From: Siccirubricoccus phaeus
Lineage (GTDB): Bacteria > Pseudomonadota > Alphaproteobacteria > Acetobacterales > Acetobacteraceae
Direction of reading: 5' to 3'
DNA: 64,000 nt
Assembly: GCF_008360935.1 (NCBI RefSeq)
Contig: NZ_SRXO01000031.1
Span: 1-64,000, forward strand
Shown one piece after another: positions 8,016-18,827 of this stretch. The stretch's first letter is position 1, and each line of letters opens with the position of its first letter. The notes under the pieces were generated by a model, which saw nothing but the letters and a program-made list of their open reading frames with translations, was not told the origin of the DNA and searched no databases. Made by a program: the position numbers and the translations under genes.

Positions 8016-9298
8016 GCCGCCTTCTCCCACCAGCCGGCCACTGCCGCCTGCAGCGCGTCCCGCGCCACCGGATCCTGCACGCCCTCCACCGCCTCGGTCA
8101 GGAAGGCCTCCACCAGCATCGCGCGCGCCTTCGCTTCGGGAATGCCGCGGGCGCGCAGGTAGAAGAGCTGGTCGGCATCGATCTCGCCCACCGTCGCGCC
8201 ATGGCTGCACTTCACGTCGTCGGCGTAGATTTCAAGCTGCGGCTTGCTGTCGATCTCGGCTTCCGGCGAGAGCAGCAGCGCCTGGTTCATCTGGTAGCCA
8301 TCGGTGCGCTGCGCCACCTGGTGGACATGGATCTTGCCCTGGAAGACGCCGCGGGACCGGCCGGACAGCACGGTCTTGTAGGTCTGCCGGCTGGCGCAAT
8401 CGGGCGCCGCATGGTCCAGCACCGTGGTGGTATCGGCATGCTGGCCGTCGCGGAGGAGCTGCGCGCCGTTCATGTGGCAGGCGGCCTTGGGGCCCTCCAG
8501 CACCACATGGATTTCGTTGCGCACCAGCTTGCCGCCGGCATTCAGGGTGAAATTGTCGTAGGTGGCGCCGGAAGCCACGCGGGCATAGGCGGTGCCGAGC
8601 TGGAAGGCAGCGAGGCCCTCCTGCTGCAGCCGCGCATGGGTCAGCGTCGCGCCCTCCGCCAGCTCGATCTCATAGACCGGGTTGTGCAGGTAGCGCGCCT
8701 TGGCCGGGCCGGTGGCGGTCTCGATCAAGGTCAGGCTGGCGCCCGCCTCCAGCCGGATCAGGTGGCGCGGGTGGAAGGCGGCCGGGCGCTCGCCGGCGGA
8801 GGCGAAGCTCAGCAGTTCCAGCACCCCGCCTGCCACGCCGGCCGGCACCGTCACCACGAGCCCATCCTCGAAGAGGGCGGTGTTCAGGGCGACCAGCGCC
8901 GCCTCCGCCGGCCGCGCCAGGGCGCCGAGGCGGGCTTCCAGCGCCGGCAGGGCGGCGGCGAGGCTGGCGGCGGCGAAGGGCGCTTCCTCCAGCGTCGAGA
9001 GATCCTCGCGGAAGCGGCCATCCTGGAAGACGGCGCGGTACGGGCCGCGCGGCGCCGGCAGCGCCGGGTCATCGTCGATCGCGCTCAGCGGCTCCTCGAA
9101 GCCGGCCTCCGCCACCAGCCGCAGATCGGTGTATTTCCAGGCCTCCGCCCGGCGAGTGGGGAAGCCCTGAATACGGAAGGCCTCGGCCGCCGCCTCGCGC
9201 AGGGCCCGCAGCCAGGGCAGGCGGGCGCCGGGCAGGCGCTGCCGCAACCCGTCGAAGCGGTGCAGGAAGCCTTCGACGCCGGCGGGAATCGCGCTCAT
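8012..9298 (-). CDS. sufD: Fe-S assembly scaffold subunit SufD
   Basis: A 428-residue SufBD-family subunit of the SufBC2D scaffold. The N-terminal helical part (FPTRRAEAWKYTDLR) is the usual SufD lead-in. The core is a right-handed beta-helix, and the C-terminal part (CSHGATVGEIDADQLFYLRARGIPEAKARAML) carries the conserved Cys-Ser-His segment. The ATG at 9298 overlaps the sufC stop by 4 nt, and the stop overlaps the GTG of sufS. Confidence 0.92.
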   Translation of the reverse strand: MSAIPAGVEGFLHRFDGLRQRLPGARLPWLRALREAAAEAFRIQGFPTRRAEAWKYTDLRLVAEAGFEEPLSAIDDDPALPAPRGPYRAVFQDGRFREDLSTLEEAPFAAASLAAALPALEARLGALARPAEAALVALNTALFEDGLVVTVPAGVAGGVLELLSFASAGERPAAFHPRHLIRLEAGASLTLIETATGPAKARYLHNPVYEIELAEGATLTHARLQQEGLAAFQLGTAYARVASGATYDNFTLNAGGKLVRNEIHVVLEGPKAACHMNGAQLLRDGQHADTTTVLDHAAPDCASRQTYKTVLSGRSRGVFQGKIHVHQVAQRTDGYQMNQALLLSPEAEIDSKPQLEIYADDVKCSHGATVGEIDADQLFYLRARGIPEAKARAMLVEAFLTEAVEGVQDPVARDALQAAVAGWWEKAA

Positions 9299-10038
9299 GC
9301 CGCCTTCACCGACGCATAGCCGCTGGCCTCGAGCTGCTTCGCCAGCTCCGGCCCGCCGGATTGCACGATGCGGCCGCCCATCAGCACATGCACCCGGTCC
9401 GGCACGATATAGTCCAGCAGCCGCTGGTAATGGGTGATGACCAGGGCGGAGAAATCCGGCGCCCGCAGCGCATTCACGCCATCGGCGACGATCTTCAGCG
9501 CATCGATGTCGAGGCCGCTATCGGTCTCGTCGAGGATCGCCAGCCGCGGGCGCAGCAGCGCCATCTGCAGCACCTCGTTGCGCTTCTTCTCGCCGCCGGA
9601 GAAGCCGACATTGACGCCGCGCTTCAGCATGTCCTCCGGCATGGAGAGCGCCTTCATCCGCTCCCGCGCCAGCTTGAGGAATTGCATGGCGTCCAGCTCC
9701 GCCTCGCCGCGGTGGCGGCGCAGCGCGTTCAGCGCGGTGCGCAGGAACAGGGCGTTGCCTACCCCCGGCAGCTCCACCGGGTACTGGAAGGCGAGGAAAA
9801 GGCCGGCGGCGGCCCGTTCCTCCGGCTCCAGCGCCAGCAGGTCGATGCCGTCGAAGGTGACGGAGCCGCCGGTGATCTCATAGCCCTCCCGCCCCGAGAG
9901 GACGTAGGAGAGGGTGGATTTGCCGGAGCCGTTCGGGCCCATGATGGCGTGGATCTCGCCGGCGGGCAGTTCCAGGTCGATCCCCTGCAGGATCGGCTTG
10001 CCCTCGACCTCGGCGGTCAGTCCTTCGATCTTCAGCAT
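9295..10038 (-). CDS. sufC: Fe-S assembly ATPase SufC
   Basis: A 247-residue ABC-type ATPase of the SufBCD complex. The Walker A motif is GPNGSGKST (~residues 34-42), the Q-loop is in FLAFQYPVELPGV, the ABC signature is VGFSGGEKKR, Walker B is LAILDETDSGLDIDAL and the switch His is in ALVITHYQRLLDY. The Asp-Glu-Thr after Walker B is typical of SufC. AAGGAAAGATAG precedes the ATG. The sufB stop lies 71 bp upstream, the largest gap in the operon. Confidence 0.95.
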   Translation of the reverse strand: MLKIEGLTAEVEGKPILQGIDLELPAGEIHAIMGPNGSGKSTLSYVLSGREGYEITGGSVTFDGIDLLALEPEERAAAGLFLAFQYPVELPGVGNALFLRTALNALRRHRGEAELDAMQFLKLARERMKALSMPEDMLKRGVNVGFSGGEKKRNEVLQMALLRPRLAILDETDSGLDIDALKIVADGVNALRAPDFSALVITHYQRLLDYIVPDRVHVLMGGRIVQSGGPELAKQLEASGYASVKAA

Positions 10039-10109
10039 CTATCTTTCCTTCGGAAGCGCGGCCGATTCAGACTTCCGCGCCATTCGGCGCTCCAGCCATC
10101 GGACGCGAC

Positions 10110-11609
<1,500 letters not shown>

Positions 11610-11616
11610 GCTGGTC

Positions 11617-12096
11617 CTATTCGGCAAGGAGAACGGCTTCGGGGGCGGCCGAGGGGCCGGCGGCAGGCAGGCGGCGGGGCAGCGGCCCCGCGAGATCGGC
11701 CAGGGTGATGCCGGAGAGCGCGTCGCGGATGGCCTGGTTCACCGGGTCCCAGCGGCCGCGGACGGGGCAGATGCCTTCCGCCTCGCAGCCGCCGCTGCCG
11801 CCATCGACGCAGGCGGTCAGCGCGATCGGGCCATCCACCGCGACGATGACCTCGGAGAGCGGCACCTCGCGCAGCGTCCGGGTCAGCCGGTAGCCGCCGC
11901 GGGCGCCGCGCAGCCCCTCCACCAGCCCGGCCTGGCCGAGCAGCTTCAGCACCTTGGCGACGGTCGGCTCGGCAACGCCGGTGGTGACGGCGAGGCCCGG
12001 GGCGGTCTGCACCTGGCCCTCCGGCCCGGCGCCGTCCCGCGCCAGCCCGGCCATGACGACCACGGCATAATCGGTGAGTTTCGACAGCCTCAGCAC
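11617..12096 (-). CDS. sufR: Rrf2-family SUF operon regulator (SufR/IscR-like)
   Basis: A 159-residue winged-helix Rrf2 protein starting [14 protein letters not shown]. The recognition region ([29 protein letters not shown]) is followed by three cysteines at about 96, 104 and 110 (ACVDGG...GGCEAEGIC), which would hold a [2Fe-2S] sensor cluster as in IscR. I chose the GTG at 12096. An ATG at 12132 exists, but it lies upstream of the likely -10 element, and the homologous N-terminus begins at 12096. As first gene of the suf operon it probably represses it when holo. Confidence 0.88.
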   Translation of the reverse strand: MLRLSKLTDYAVVVMAGLARDGAGPEGQVQTAPGLAVTTGVAEPTVAKVLKLLGQAGLVEGLRGARGGYRLTRTLREVPLSEVIVAVDGPIALTACVDGGSGGCEAEGICPVRGRWDPVNQAIRDALSGITLADLAGPLPRRLPAAGPSAAPEAVLLAE

Positions 12097-12119
12097 GGCC
12101 CTGCCCTTTTCATGCAGCC

Positions 12120-12148
12120 CAAATAGGACCAAACGGGTCCGCTTTGAA
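12120..12148 (-). promoter_or_regulatory. Candidate suf operon promoter with palindromic operator
   Basis: Read on the minus strand, TTCAAA (12143-12148) and TATTTG (12120-12125) are separated by exactly 17 bp. That spacer is almost wholly filled by the perfect inverted repeat GGACC-N5-GGTCC (12126-12140). An Rrf2 dimer bound here would block RNA polymerase. The half-site AATAGGACCA is repeated on the opposite strand just before sufB (about 11611-11620). Both promoter hexamers are only partial matches to the sigma-70 consensus. Confidence 0.5.
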
Positions 12149-12325
12149 GGGGGGAGCCATGCGGTTGTTGCCTGCCAGGGTCGCGGCTAGCCTCCGGCGC
12201 GGCCAGTGCCCTGCCCCTGAAGGTCCCTGGGCCGTGTCCAGGACCGGGAAGGGATCGGCAGCACTGCAAGGCGAAATTCCATGTCCCGGCCGCGCCTGCG
12301 AGGCTGGGACAGCAGAGGGACCGAC

Positions 12326-13216
12326 ATGCCGAGCATCACCACCGAGGATGGCGTCGAGCTGGCCTATGAGGAGGCGGGGAGCGGCATTCCGTTGCTCTTC
12401 GTCCATGAATTCGCCGGCGACATGCGGAGCTGGGAGCCGCAGCTGCGGTTCTTCGCCCGGCGCTACCGCTGCATCGCCTTCAACGCCCGGGGCTATCCGC
12501 CGAGCGGGGTGCCGCATGACCAGGCCGCCTATTCCCAGGATCGGGCAACCGACGACATCGCCGCGGTCATCAAGGCGCTGGGCCTGGCGCCGGCGCATGT
12601 GGTGGGGCTTTCCATGGGCGCCTTCGCCACGCTGCATCTCGGCCTGCGCTACCCGCATCTGGCCCGCAGCCTGACCGCCGCCGGGGTCGGCTACGGCGCG
12701 CAGCCGGGCAAGCGGGACCAGTTCCGCGGGGAGGTGAATGCCACGGCGGACAAGATCGCCGAGGAGGGGATGTGGAAGATGTCCCGGGTCTATGGCAGCG
12801 GCCCGACAAGGCTGGTCTTCGAGGAGAAGGACCCCCGGGGCTACGCCGAATTCCTCTCCCAGCTTTCGGAGCACGATACCGACGGCGCCGTGCTGACGAT
12901 GCGCGGGGTGCAGCGGGAACGGCCGAGCTTGTTCGAGCTGGAGGCCGAATTCCGCAAGCTGAAGCTGCCCACCTTCATCGTCTGTGGCGATGAGGACGAC
13001 CCGACGCTGGAGCCGGGCCTCTTCCTCAAGCGCACCATCTCGACCTCCTCGCTCCTCGTCATGCCGCGCTGCGGCCATACGATGAATATCGAGGATCCGG
13101 ACGCCTTCAACCGCGCCGTGCTGGACTTCATCACCTGGGTCGACGCCGGCCGCTGGTGGGAACGCAACCCGGCGACGCTCGCTGGCGGCATCATCGCCGG
13201 GACGGCGAAGGGCTGA
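12326..13216 (+). CDS. Alpha/beta-fold hydrolase
   Basis: A 296-residue single-domain alpha/beta hydrolase. The oxyanion region LLFVHEFAGD is followed by the nucleophile elbow GLSMGAFAT (Ser ~107), an acid in VCGDEDDPTLEPG and the catalytic His in MPRCGHTMNIEDP. The fold resembles 3-oxoadipate enol-lactonase and other C-C hydrolases, but the substrate is not identifiable. AGAGGGACCGAC precedes the ATG at 12326; an in-frame ATG at 12281 lacks family residues. It is divergent from the suf operon. Confidence 0.85.
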   Translation: MPSITTEDGVELAYEEAGSGIPLLFVHEFAGDMRSWEPQLRFFARRYRCIAFNARGYPPSGVPHDQAAYSQDRATDDIAAVIKALGLAPAHVVGLSMGAFATLHLGLRYPHLARSLTAAGVGYGAQPGKRDQFRGEVNATADKIAEEGMWKMSRVYGSGPTRLVFEEKDPRGYAEFLSQLSEHDTDGAVLTMRGVQRERPSLFELEAEFRKLKLPTFIVCGDEDDPTLEPGLFLKRTISTSSLLVMPRCGHTMNIEDPDAFNRAVLDFITWVDAGRWWERNPATLAGGIIAGTAKG

Positions 13217-13395
13217 TGGCGGGGGCGGCTCGGGGCCGCCTTCCCCTGCCCCGGCGGGCAGCTCGCGCCGCCATCCAGCCCCCCGGGGCGGCTCGCGCCG
13301 CCCTCCCGCAGGGCCGAAATCGGTGGCGGCTTCACGCCGCCCCCGGCCGGGGCTAAGAATCGTTAGCCACCTATGAGAGAGAGGGGACGCGCCAA

Positions 13396-14307
13396 ATGGG
13401 CATGCTGGATGGGAAGGTTGCCGTCGTCACGGGATCCGGCGGCGGCATCGGGCGGGAGATCGCCATCCACATGGCGCTCGCCGGCGCCAAGGTCATCATC
13501 AACGATATCGGCGCCTCCCTGAGCGGCGAGGGCCAGTCCGCCACCCCCGCCCAGCAGACCAAGGCCATCATCGAGCAGCGCGGCGGCCAGGCGGAGATCA
13601 ACACGGACAGCGTCTCCTCCTGGGAGAGCGCGGGCAAGATCGTGCAGTCGGCGCTGGATCATTTCGGCCGCATCGACATCGTCGTGAACAATGCCGGCAT
13701 TCTCCGGGATCAGATCTTCCACCGGATGACGCCGGAGGAGTGGGATGCCGTCATTGGCGTTCATCTCAACGGCTCCTTCTACGTCTCCCGCCATGCGGCG
13801 ACGCATTTCCGCAAGCAGGAGAGCGGCGCCTACGTCCACATCACCTCGACCTCCGGCCTGATCGGCAATTTCGGCCAGGCGAATTACTCGGCAGCGAAGC
13901 TCGGCATCGCGGCGCTGTCGAAATCCATCGCGCTGGACATGAAGCGGTACAATGTCCGCTCCAACTGCCTGGCGCCCTTCGCCTGGAGCCGCATGACCAG
14001 CTCCATCCCGGCCGAGACGCCGGAGCAGAAGGCGCGGGTCGAGAAGATCATGCGCATGGGGCCGGAGAAGAACGCCCCGCTCGCCGTCTTCCTCGCCTCC
14101 GACGCGGCGAAGGAGGTGAACGGCCAGATCTTCGGCCCGCGGATGAATGAGCTGTTCCTGTTCAGCCAGAACCGCCCGATCCGTGGCATCCACAGCAGCG
14201 AGGGCTGGACGCCGGAGGCGATCGCCGAACACGCGCTGCCGGCGCTGAAGAGCTTCTTCATCCCGCTGGAGCGGTCGGGCGAGGTCTTCTCCTGGGATCC
14301 GCTGTAA
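13396..14307 (+). CDS. Short-chain dehydrogenase/reductase (hydroxyacyl-CoA dehydrogenase-like)
   Basis: A 303-residue SDR. The cofactor motif is TGSGGGIG (residues 12-19), followed by NNAGIL, the catalytic Ser in HITSTSGLIG and Tyr/Lys in YSAAK. The longer than usual C-terminal part and the GIGREIAIHMALAGAKVIINDIG N-terminus are those of the SDRs related to the 3-hydroxyacyl-CoA dehydrogenase domain of peroxisomal multifunctional enzyme. AGAGAGGGG precedes the ATG. The next gene is an acyl-CoA synthetase, which supports an acyl-CoA substrate, but the two are separated by a hairpin. Confidence 0.85.
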   Translation: MGMLDGKVAVVTGSGGGIGREIAIHMALAGAKVIINDIGASLSGEGQSATPAQQTKAIIEQRGGQAEINTDSVSSWESAGKIVQSALDHFGRIDIVVNNAGILRDQIFHRMTPEEWDAVIGVHLNGSFYVSRHAATHFRKQESGAYVHITSTSGLIGNFGQANYSAAKLGIAALSKSIALDMKRYNVRSNCLAPFAWSRMTSSIPAETPEQKARVEKIMRMGPEKNAPLAVFLASDAAKEVNGQIFGPRMNELFLFSQNRPIRGIHSSEGWTPEAIAEHALPALKSFFIPLERSGEVFSWDPL

Positions 14308-14378
14308 ACTCCCCACGAAGCCGCTACGCGGCTCCGCGGGGGCCCCGGAGTCCCTCCGGGATCAACGCTTCGGCACAG

Positions 14379-14403
14379 CCTGTCGCGGCCAAGCCGCGAC
14401 AGG
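14379..14403. terminator. Strong hairpin, probable terminator
   Basis: A perfect 10-bp GC-rich stem (CCTGTCGCGG / CCGCGACAGG) with a 5-nt loop lies 70 bp after the SDR stop and 70 bp before the next ATG. It has no T-tract, so any termination would be by strong structure or Rho. Confidence 0.5.
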
Positions 14404-14471
14404 ACACCGGGCGGCGTCAGGTGGCCGGCTGCTGGCCAATGGCCTGACCTCGCCCGCTTGAGGCAAGATTC

Positions 14472-16535
14472 ATGAACCGACTCCACCAGGCCCTCTTCCA
14501 GCCCCGCCGCATCGCCCTTGTCGGCGCCTCCTCGGACCGCACAAGGCTGACGGCACGGGCGCAGCTCTACCTGCGCAAGCACGGCTTCGCCGGCGACATC
14601 CTGCCGGTGCATCCACGCGAGGCGGAGGTGCTGGGGGAGAAGGCCTACCCCTCCGTCACCGACATCCCGGGCGAGGTGGATTTCGCCTATATCCTGCTCG
14701 GCACCCAGCATGTCGAAGGCGTGGTGGATGCGGTCGCGGCCAAGGGCATCCCCGCCGCCTGCGTCCTGGCCGATGGCTTCGCGGAAGCCGGGCCGGAGGG
14801 CGCCGCGCTGCAATCCCGGCTGCTGGCCACCGCCCGCGCGGCGGGGCTGCGCATCCTCGGCCCCAATTCCATGGGCGTCATCAACCTGAACGACCGCATC
14901 GCCTGCTCGGTGAATGCGGCGCTGGAAGCGGAGTCGCTGCCGGCCGGGCGGATTGCGCTGGTCAGCCAGTCCGGCTCGATGATGGGCGCCATCATGTCGC
15001 GCGGCGCGGCGCGGGGCATCGGCTTCTCCCATCTGGTCGGCACCGGCAACGAGGCCGACCTGACCGCCGGCGAGGTGGCCAGGCTGCTGGTCGACGATCC
15101 GCAGGTGGATGCCATCCTGCTGTTCCTGGAAGCCATCCGCGCGCCGGAGCATTTCGCCGACCTCGCCCGCCGGGCGCATGCGGCGGGGAAGCCGGTCATC
15201 GCCTACAAGCTCGGCCGCTCCCCTTACGGGGCGGAGCTTGCCACCTCCCATACCGGCGCCCTCGCTGGCTCGGATGCCGCGGCGGAGGCGTTCTTCCGCG
15301 CCCATGGCATTGCCCGCGTCACCACGCTGGAGGGGCTGCTGGAGCTGCCGGCCCTGCTCATCGGCCGCACCCCGCCGGCGAAGCCGCACCGCGCCGTGGG
15401 CGTGATGACGACGACGGGCGGCGGCGGCGCCATGGCGGTGGATTGCCTCGGCGTCGCCGGCATCGAGGCCCGCGCGCCCGACGCGGCCGCTGGCGCCGCG
15501 CTGGATGCCGCCGGCTTCGCGCATCATGGCCGCCTGCTGGACGTGACCCTGGCCGGCACCAAGCCGGACCGGGTGGCGGCGGCGCTGAACGCCCTGCAAC
15601 AGGCGGGCGATACCGACCTGGCGCTTTCCGTCATCGGCTCCTCGGCCCAGTTCCGGCCGCAGGATTCGGTGGCCGGCATCCTCCGCGCCCGCGAAGCCGG
15701 CCATGCCAAGCCGCTCGCCGCCTTCCTGGTGCCGCAGGCGGAACAGTCCCTGCGGCTGCTGGCGGAGGCCGGCATCCCCGCCTTCCGCACCCCGGAATCC
15801 GCCGCCGACTGCATCCGCGCCTGGTGCGACTGGCGCGCCCCCCGCGCCGAGGCGCCGCCCCCCGCCACGCCGCACCCCCTGCCCGCCCGGCCGGACGAGG
15901 CGGAGGCCCGTCGTCTCTTCGCCGCCCTCGGCCTGGACTCCCCCTTCGCCGTGATGCCCAGCGCGGAGGCCGTGCCGGCGGGGATCACCTACCCGGTCGC
16001 GCTGAAAATCCTCTCCCCCGACCTCGCCCATAAGACGGAGGTGGGCGGCGTGAAGCTCGGCATCCCGGATGCCGCCACGCTGCGCGCCGAAGCCGCCGCC
16101 ATGCAGGCCCGCGTCGCCGAACGCGCGCCCCAAGCCACCCTCGCCGGCTTCCTCGTCCAGCCCATGGCCAAGGGTCTCGGCGAGGCCATCCTCGGCTTCC
16201 GCCGGGACCCGGAGGTGGGGCCGGTGGTGCTGCTCGGCACCGGCGGCGTGGCGGCGGAGCTGTTCCGCGACGTCACCCTTCGCCTTGCCCCCGTCACCGA
16301 GGACGAAGCCCGGGAGATGATCGCCGAGGTGAAGGGGCTGCAACTCCTGGCCGGCTGGCGCGGTTTGCCCCGTGGCGACCTCCCGGCCCTGGCGCGCGCC
16401 GTCGTTGCGGTGTCACGTCTGGCGGCGCGGGAGGATATCGCCGAGGCCGAGATCAACCCCTTGATGGTCCATGGCGAAGGCCAGGGTGTGACCGTGGCCG
16501 ATGCCTGGATCGTCCCCCGGGTCGTACGGAGATGA
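14472..16535 (+). CDS. NDP-forming acyl-CoA synthetase (fused alpha/beta subunits)
   Basis: A 687-residue acetate-CoA ligase (ADP-forming)-family protein. From the N-terminus it has a CoA-binding domain (RRIALVGASSD), a succinyl-CoA-ligase-like alpha part with VSQSGSMMG and the phospho-His loop TSHTGALAGSD, and a second CoA-ligase domain (GVMTTTGGGGAMAVD). From about residue 470 an ATP-grasp beta part follows (VALKILSPDLAHKTEVGGVKL, AEINPLMV). It interconverts an acyl-CoA plus NDP and the free acid plus NTP. The acid is unknown. The fused order is typical of proteobacterial forms. Confidence 0.88.
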   Translation: MNRLHQALFQPRRIALVGASSDRTRLTARAQLYLRKHGFAGDILPVHPREAEVLGEKAYPSVTDIPGEVDFAYILLGTQHVEGVVDAVAAKGIPAACVLADGFAEAGPEGAALQSRLLATARAAGLRILGPNSMGVINLNDRIACSVNAALEAESLPAGRIALVSQSGSMMGAIMSRGAARGIGFSHLVGTGNEADLTAGEVARLLVDDPQVDAILLFLEAIRAPEHFADLARRAHAAGKPVIAYKLGRSPYGAELATSHTGALAGSDAAAEAFFRAHGIARVTTLEGLLELPALLIGRTPPAKPHRAVGVMTTTGGGGAMAVDCLGVAGIEARAPDAAAGAALDAAGFAHHGRLLDVTLAGTKPDRVAAALNALQQAGDTDLALSVIGSSAQFRPQDSVAGILRAREAGHAKPLAAFLVPQAEQSLRLLAEAGIPAFRTPESAADCIRAWCDWRAPRAEAPPPATPHPLPARPDEAEARRLFAALGLDSPFAVMPSAEAVPAGITYPVALKILSPDLAHKTEVGGVKLGIPDAATLRAEAAAMQARVAERAPQATLAGFLVQPMAKGLGEAILGFRRDPEVGPVVLLGTGGVAAELFRDVTLRLAPVTEDEAREMIAEVKGLQLLAGWRGLPRGDLPALARAVVAVSRLAAREDIAEAEINPLMVHGEGQGVTVADAWIVPRVVRR

Positions 16536-16539
16536 CGCC

Positions 16540-16938
16540 ATGCCCTCCACCATCATTCCCTGCCTGCGCTACCGCGATGCATCGGCGGCGATCGACTGGC
16601 TGAAGCGCGCCTTCGGCTTCGCCGAGCATGTCGTCTACAAGGACGACCAAGGGGTCATCGTCCATGCCGAGCTGGTCTTCGGCGACGGCATGATGATGCT
16701 GGGGACGATGCGGGAGGACAGCTTCGCCGCGCTGCAGGGCGTGCCGGAAGGCCGGGTGACCCAGAGCCCCTACGTCACCGTGCCCGACCCCGATGCCCAC
16801 CATGACCGCGCCGTGGCGGCCGGGGCGGAGGTGGTGATGCCGCTGAAGACCGAGCCCCATGGCCGCGGCTATTCCTGCCGCGATCCGGAGGGGCATGTCT
16901 GGAATTTCGGCGATTACGACCCCTGGGCGGCTCGGTAG
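16540..16938 (+). CDS. VOC-family protein (glyoxalase/PhnB-like)
   Basis: A 132-residue single-unit vicinal-oxygen-chelate protein. The N-terminus PSTIIPCLRYRDASAAIDWLKRAFGF and the C-terminal RGYSCRDPEGHVWNFGDYDPW, with its Glu/His ligands, are those of small PhnB/glyoxalase-resistance proteins. The ATG lies 5 nt after the acyl-CoA synthetase stop, so the two are probably co-transcribed. The metal and substrate are unknown. Confidence 0.85.
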   Translation: MPSTIIPCLRYRDASAAIDWLKRAFGFAEHVVYKDDQGVIVHAELVFGDGMMMLGTMREDSFAALQGVPEGRVTQSPYVTVPDPDAHHDRAVAAGAEVVMPLKTEPHGRGYSCRDPEGHVWNFGDYDPWAAR

Positions 16939-17227
16939 CGCCCTGCCCGCTGCGTTCGCCGGATTTCCAACCGACGGGGCGGGCAGGCAGGCCGCTGAAG
17001 GCAAGGCCCCGTTCCGATACCGAAGCCCGGCGGAGTCGCCGGATGATCCGGAAGAGGCGGCCAGACAGAATGCCGGGGCGGCTTCGCTGCGCGCGGGCGG
17101 GGTAAAGCCGCTCCGGGCGGCCGTGCCGGCGCCGCGGCATGCGGCCGGACGAAAACCCGGCCGGGGCAGCATCCCCGCGCATACCCCGGGTGACGCCGTC
17201 CCGCTCCCCTGCCATCCTGCCCCGGCC

Positions 17228-18061
17228 ATGCCCGATCCCGACGCCCTGATCCGCGGCCGCTACGGCATCAAGCCGGAGGCCCCCCTGCCCTTCCCGCCAG
17301 CGGCCGAGATGCCGCCGGGGCTCGCCGCCATCCTCGACCGGCGCGTGACCCGCCGCTACGCGCCGGAGCCGGTGCCGGAAGCGCTGCTGCGCACCGTGCT
17401 GGCCGGCGCCCAATCCGCGCCAAGCAAGTCCGATCTGCAGCAGTATTCGATCATCCTGATCCGCAACTCGGAAAAAATCGCGCAGATCGCCGACTGGATC
17501 ACCGGCATGGACTGGATCAAGCAGGCCCCGGTCTTCCTGCTGTTCTGCGGCGATGTCCGGCGCGGCCGGCGCGTCGCGGCGCTGCATGGGCGGGAGCATG
17601 CCAACGACAATGTCGACACCTTCCTCAACGCCACGGCGGATGCGGCGCTCGCCCTCGGCTTCGCGGTGATGGCGGCGGAGGCGGCCGGCCTCGGCACCTG
17701 CCCCATCTCCTATGTGCGGAACCATGTGGAGAAGATCGGGCCGATGTGCGGCTTGCCGAAGGGGGTCTTCCCGGTGGCCGGGCTGACCCTCGGCTTCCCC
17801 GCCGGGCCGCGCAATTGGCTCTCGCCGCGGCTGCCCCAGGCGGTGGTGGTGCATGAGGAGCGGTATGACGAGAGCGGGCTGGAAGCCGCCCTGCCCGCCT
17901 ATGACGTCGCCCGGCCGCCGGCCAGGCCGCGCTATCCGGAAATCCTCGGCCCGAAGCCGGAGGGCTGCGGGTGGAGCGAGAATGCGGCGCGGCAGCTTTC
18001 CGTGCCGGAACGCTTCGGGCTGCGCACCTGGCTGAAGCTGCAGGGCCTCTCGCTTGACTGA
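17228..18061 (+). CDS. Nitroreductase-family FMN oxidoreductase
   Basis: A 277-residue NADPH-dependent flavin reductase-like nitroreductase. The FMN-phosphate motif RRVTRRYAPEPVPEALL (~40-56), SAPSKSDLQQY (~70-80), the central helix NATADAALALGFAVMAAEAAGLGTC and GLTLGFPAG are typical of the NfsA/Frp-type fold. The start is the ATG at 17228; the frame is open far upstream but without family sequence. The 289 bp before it (16939-17227) holds no gene, only GC-rich sequence beginning with a degenerate copy of the hairpin found at 53541. Its stop overlaps the TTG start of the Nudix gene. Confidence 0.85.
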   Translation: MPDPDALIRGRYGIKPEAPLPFPPAAEMPPGLAAILDRRVTRRYAPEPVPEALLRTVLAGAQSAPSKSDLQQYSIILIRNSEKIAQIADWITGMDWIKQAPVFLLFCGDVRRGRRVAALHGREHANDNVDTFLNATADAALALGFAVMAAEAAGLGTCPISYVRNHVEKIGPMCGLPKGVFPVAGLTLGFPAGPRNWLSPRLPQAVVVHEERYDESGLEAALPAYDVARPPARPRYPEILGPKPEGCGWSENAARQLSVPERFGLRTWLKLQGLSLD

Positions 18062-18827
18062 CGACGCCCCGCCGAAGCCAGAGGCCCCGACCGACGACAA
18101 TCCCGGCGGCGCGGCCGAGGCGCGGCCGGCCGCCAACCGCGCGGTGCATCCGCGGCATGCGGCCAGCCTGATCCTGTGGCGCCAGGGGGCGCGCGGGGTG
18201 GAGGTGCTGATGGGCATCCGCCATGCCCGGCACCGCTTCATGCCCAACGTCATGGTCTTTCCCGGCGGGCGGGTGGACCGGGCGGATTACCGGGCGAAGG
18301 CGCTGGACGAGCTGCCGGGCTTCACCCGCTTCTGCCTGGAACGGGCGGCGGCGCCCTCCCTGGCGCGGGCCGTGGGCATCGCGGCGGCGCGGGAGCTGCA
18401 TGAGGAGACCGGGCTGGTGCTGGGGCGGATGGAGGGGCAGGCGCTGCTGCCCTCGCTCGGCGTGATCGAGTATCTCTGCCGCGCGGTGACGCCGCCGAAC
18501 CGCTTCATGCGCTTCAACGCCCGCTTCCTCATCGCCCCGGCCGAGGCGGCGCATGGCGCCATCCGCGGCTCCGGCGAGCTGGAGGAGCTGCGCTTCTTCA
18601 CCATCGAGGAAACGCGGCACCACAAGGTGGCGACGATCACGGCGAAGGTGTTGTCGGAATTCGCCGCCTGGCTGGCGATGTCGCCGGCGGAGCGGGAGGC
18701 GCGGGAGCTGATCTGCTTCCGGGGGATGGATGGGAGGCTGCCGGAGGGGCCGGCTAGGTTGAGGAAGGGCTCTGCCCTTCCTCAAACTCCATCCCGCCAA
18801 GGGCCGAAAGGCCCTTGGAACCCTTGA
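18054..18827 (+). CDS. Nudix hydrolase with a repeat-derived C-terminal tail
   Basis: A 257-residue Nudix protein starting at TTG 18054, overlapping the nitroreductase stop by 8 nt. The Nudix helix AARELHEETGLVL (~120-132) has the R-E-x-x-E-E core, preceded by VFPGGRVDRADY. The wide gap between the GG and the helix resembles the eukaryotic NUDT7/NUDT19 CoA-diphosphatase type. The last ~24 residues (from RLRKGSALPQTPSRQG) are encoded by dispersed repeat B, not by family sequence, so the original stop was probably lost or displaced by the element. The nucleotide substrate is unknown. Confidence 0.82.
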   Translation: MTDDAPPKPEAPTDDNPGGAAEARPAANRAVHPRHAASLILWRQGARGVEVLMGIRHARHRFMPNVMVFPGGRVDRADYRAKALDELPGFTRFCLERAAAPSLARAVGIAAARELHEETGLVLGRMEGQALLPSLGVIEYLCRAVTPPNRFMRFNARFLIAPAEAAHGAIRGSGELEELRFFTIEETRHHKVATITAKVLSEFAAWLAMSPAEREARELICFRGMDGRLPEGPARLRKGSALPQTPSRQGPKGPWNP

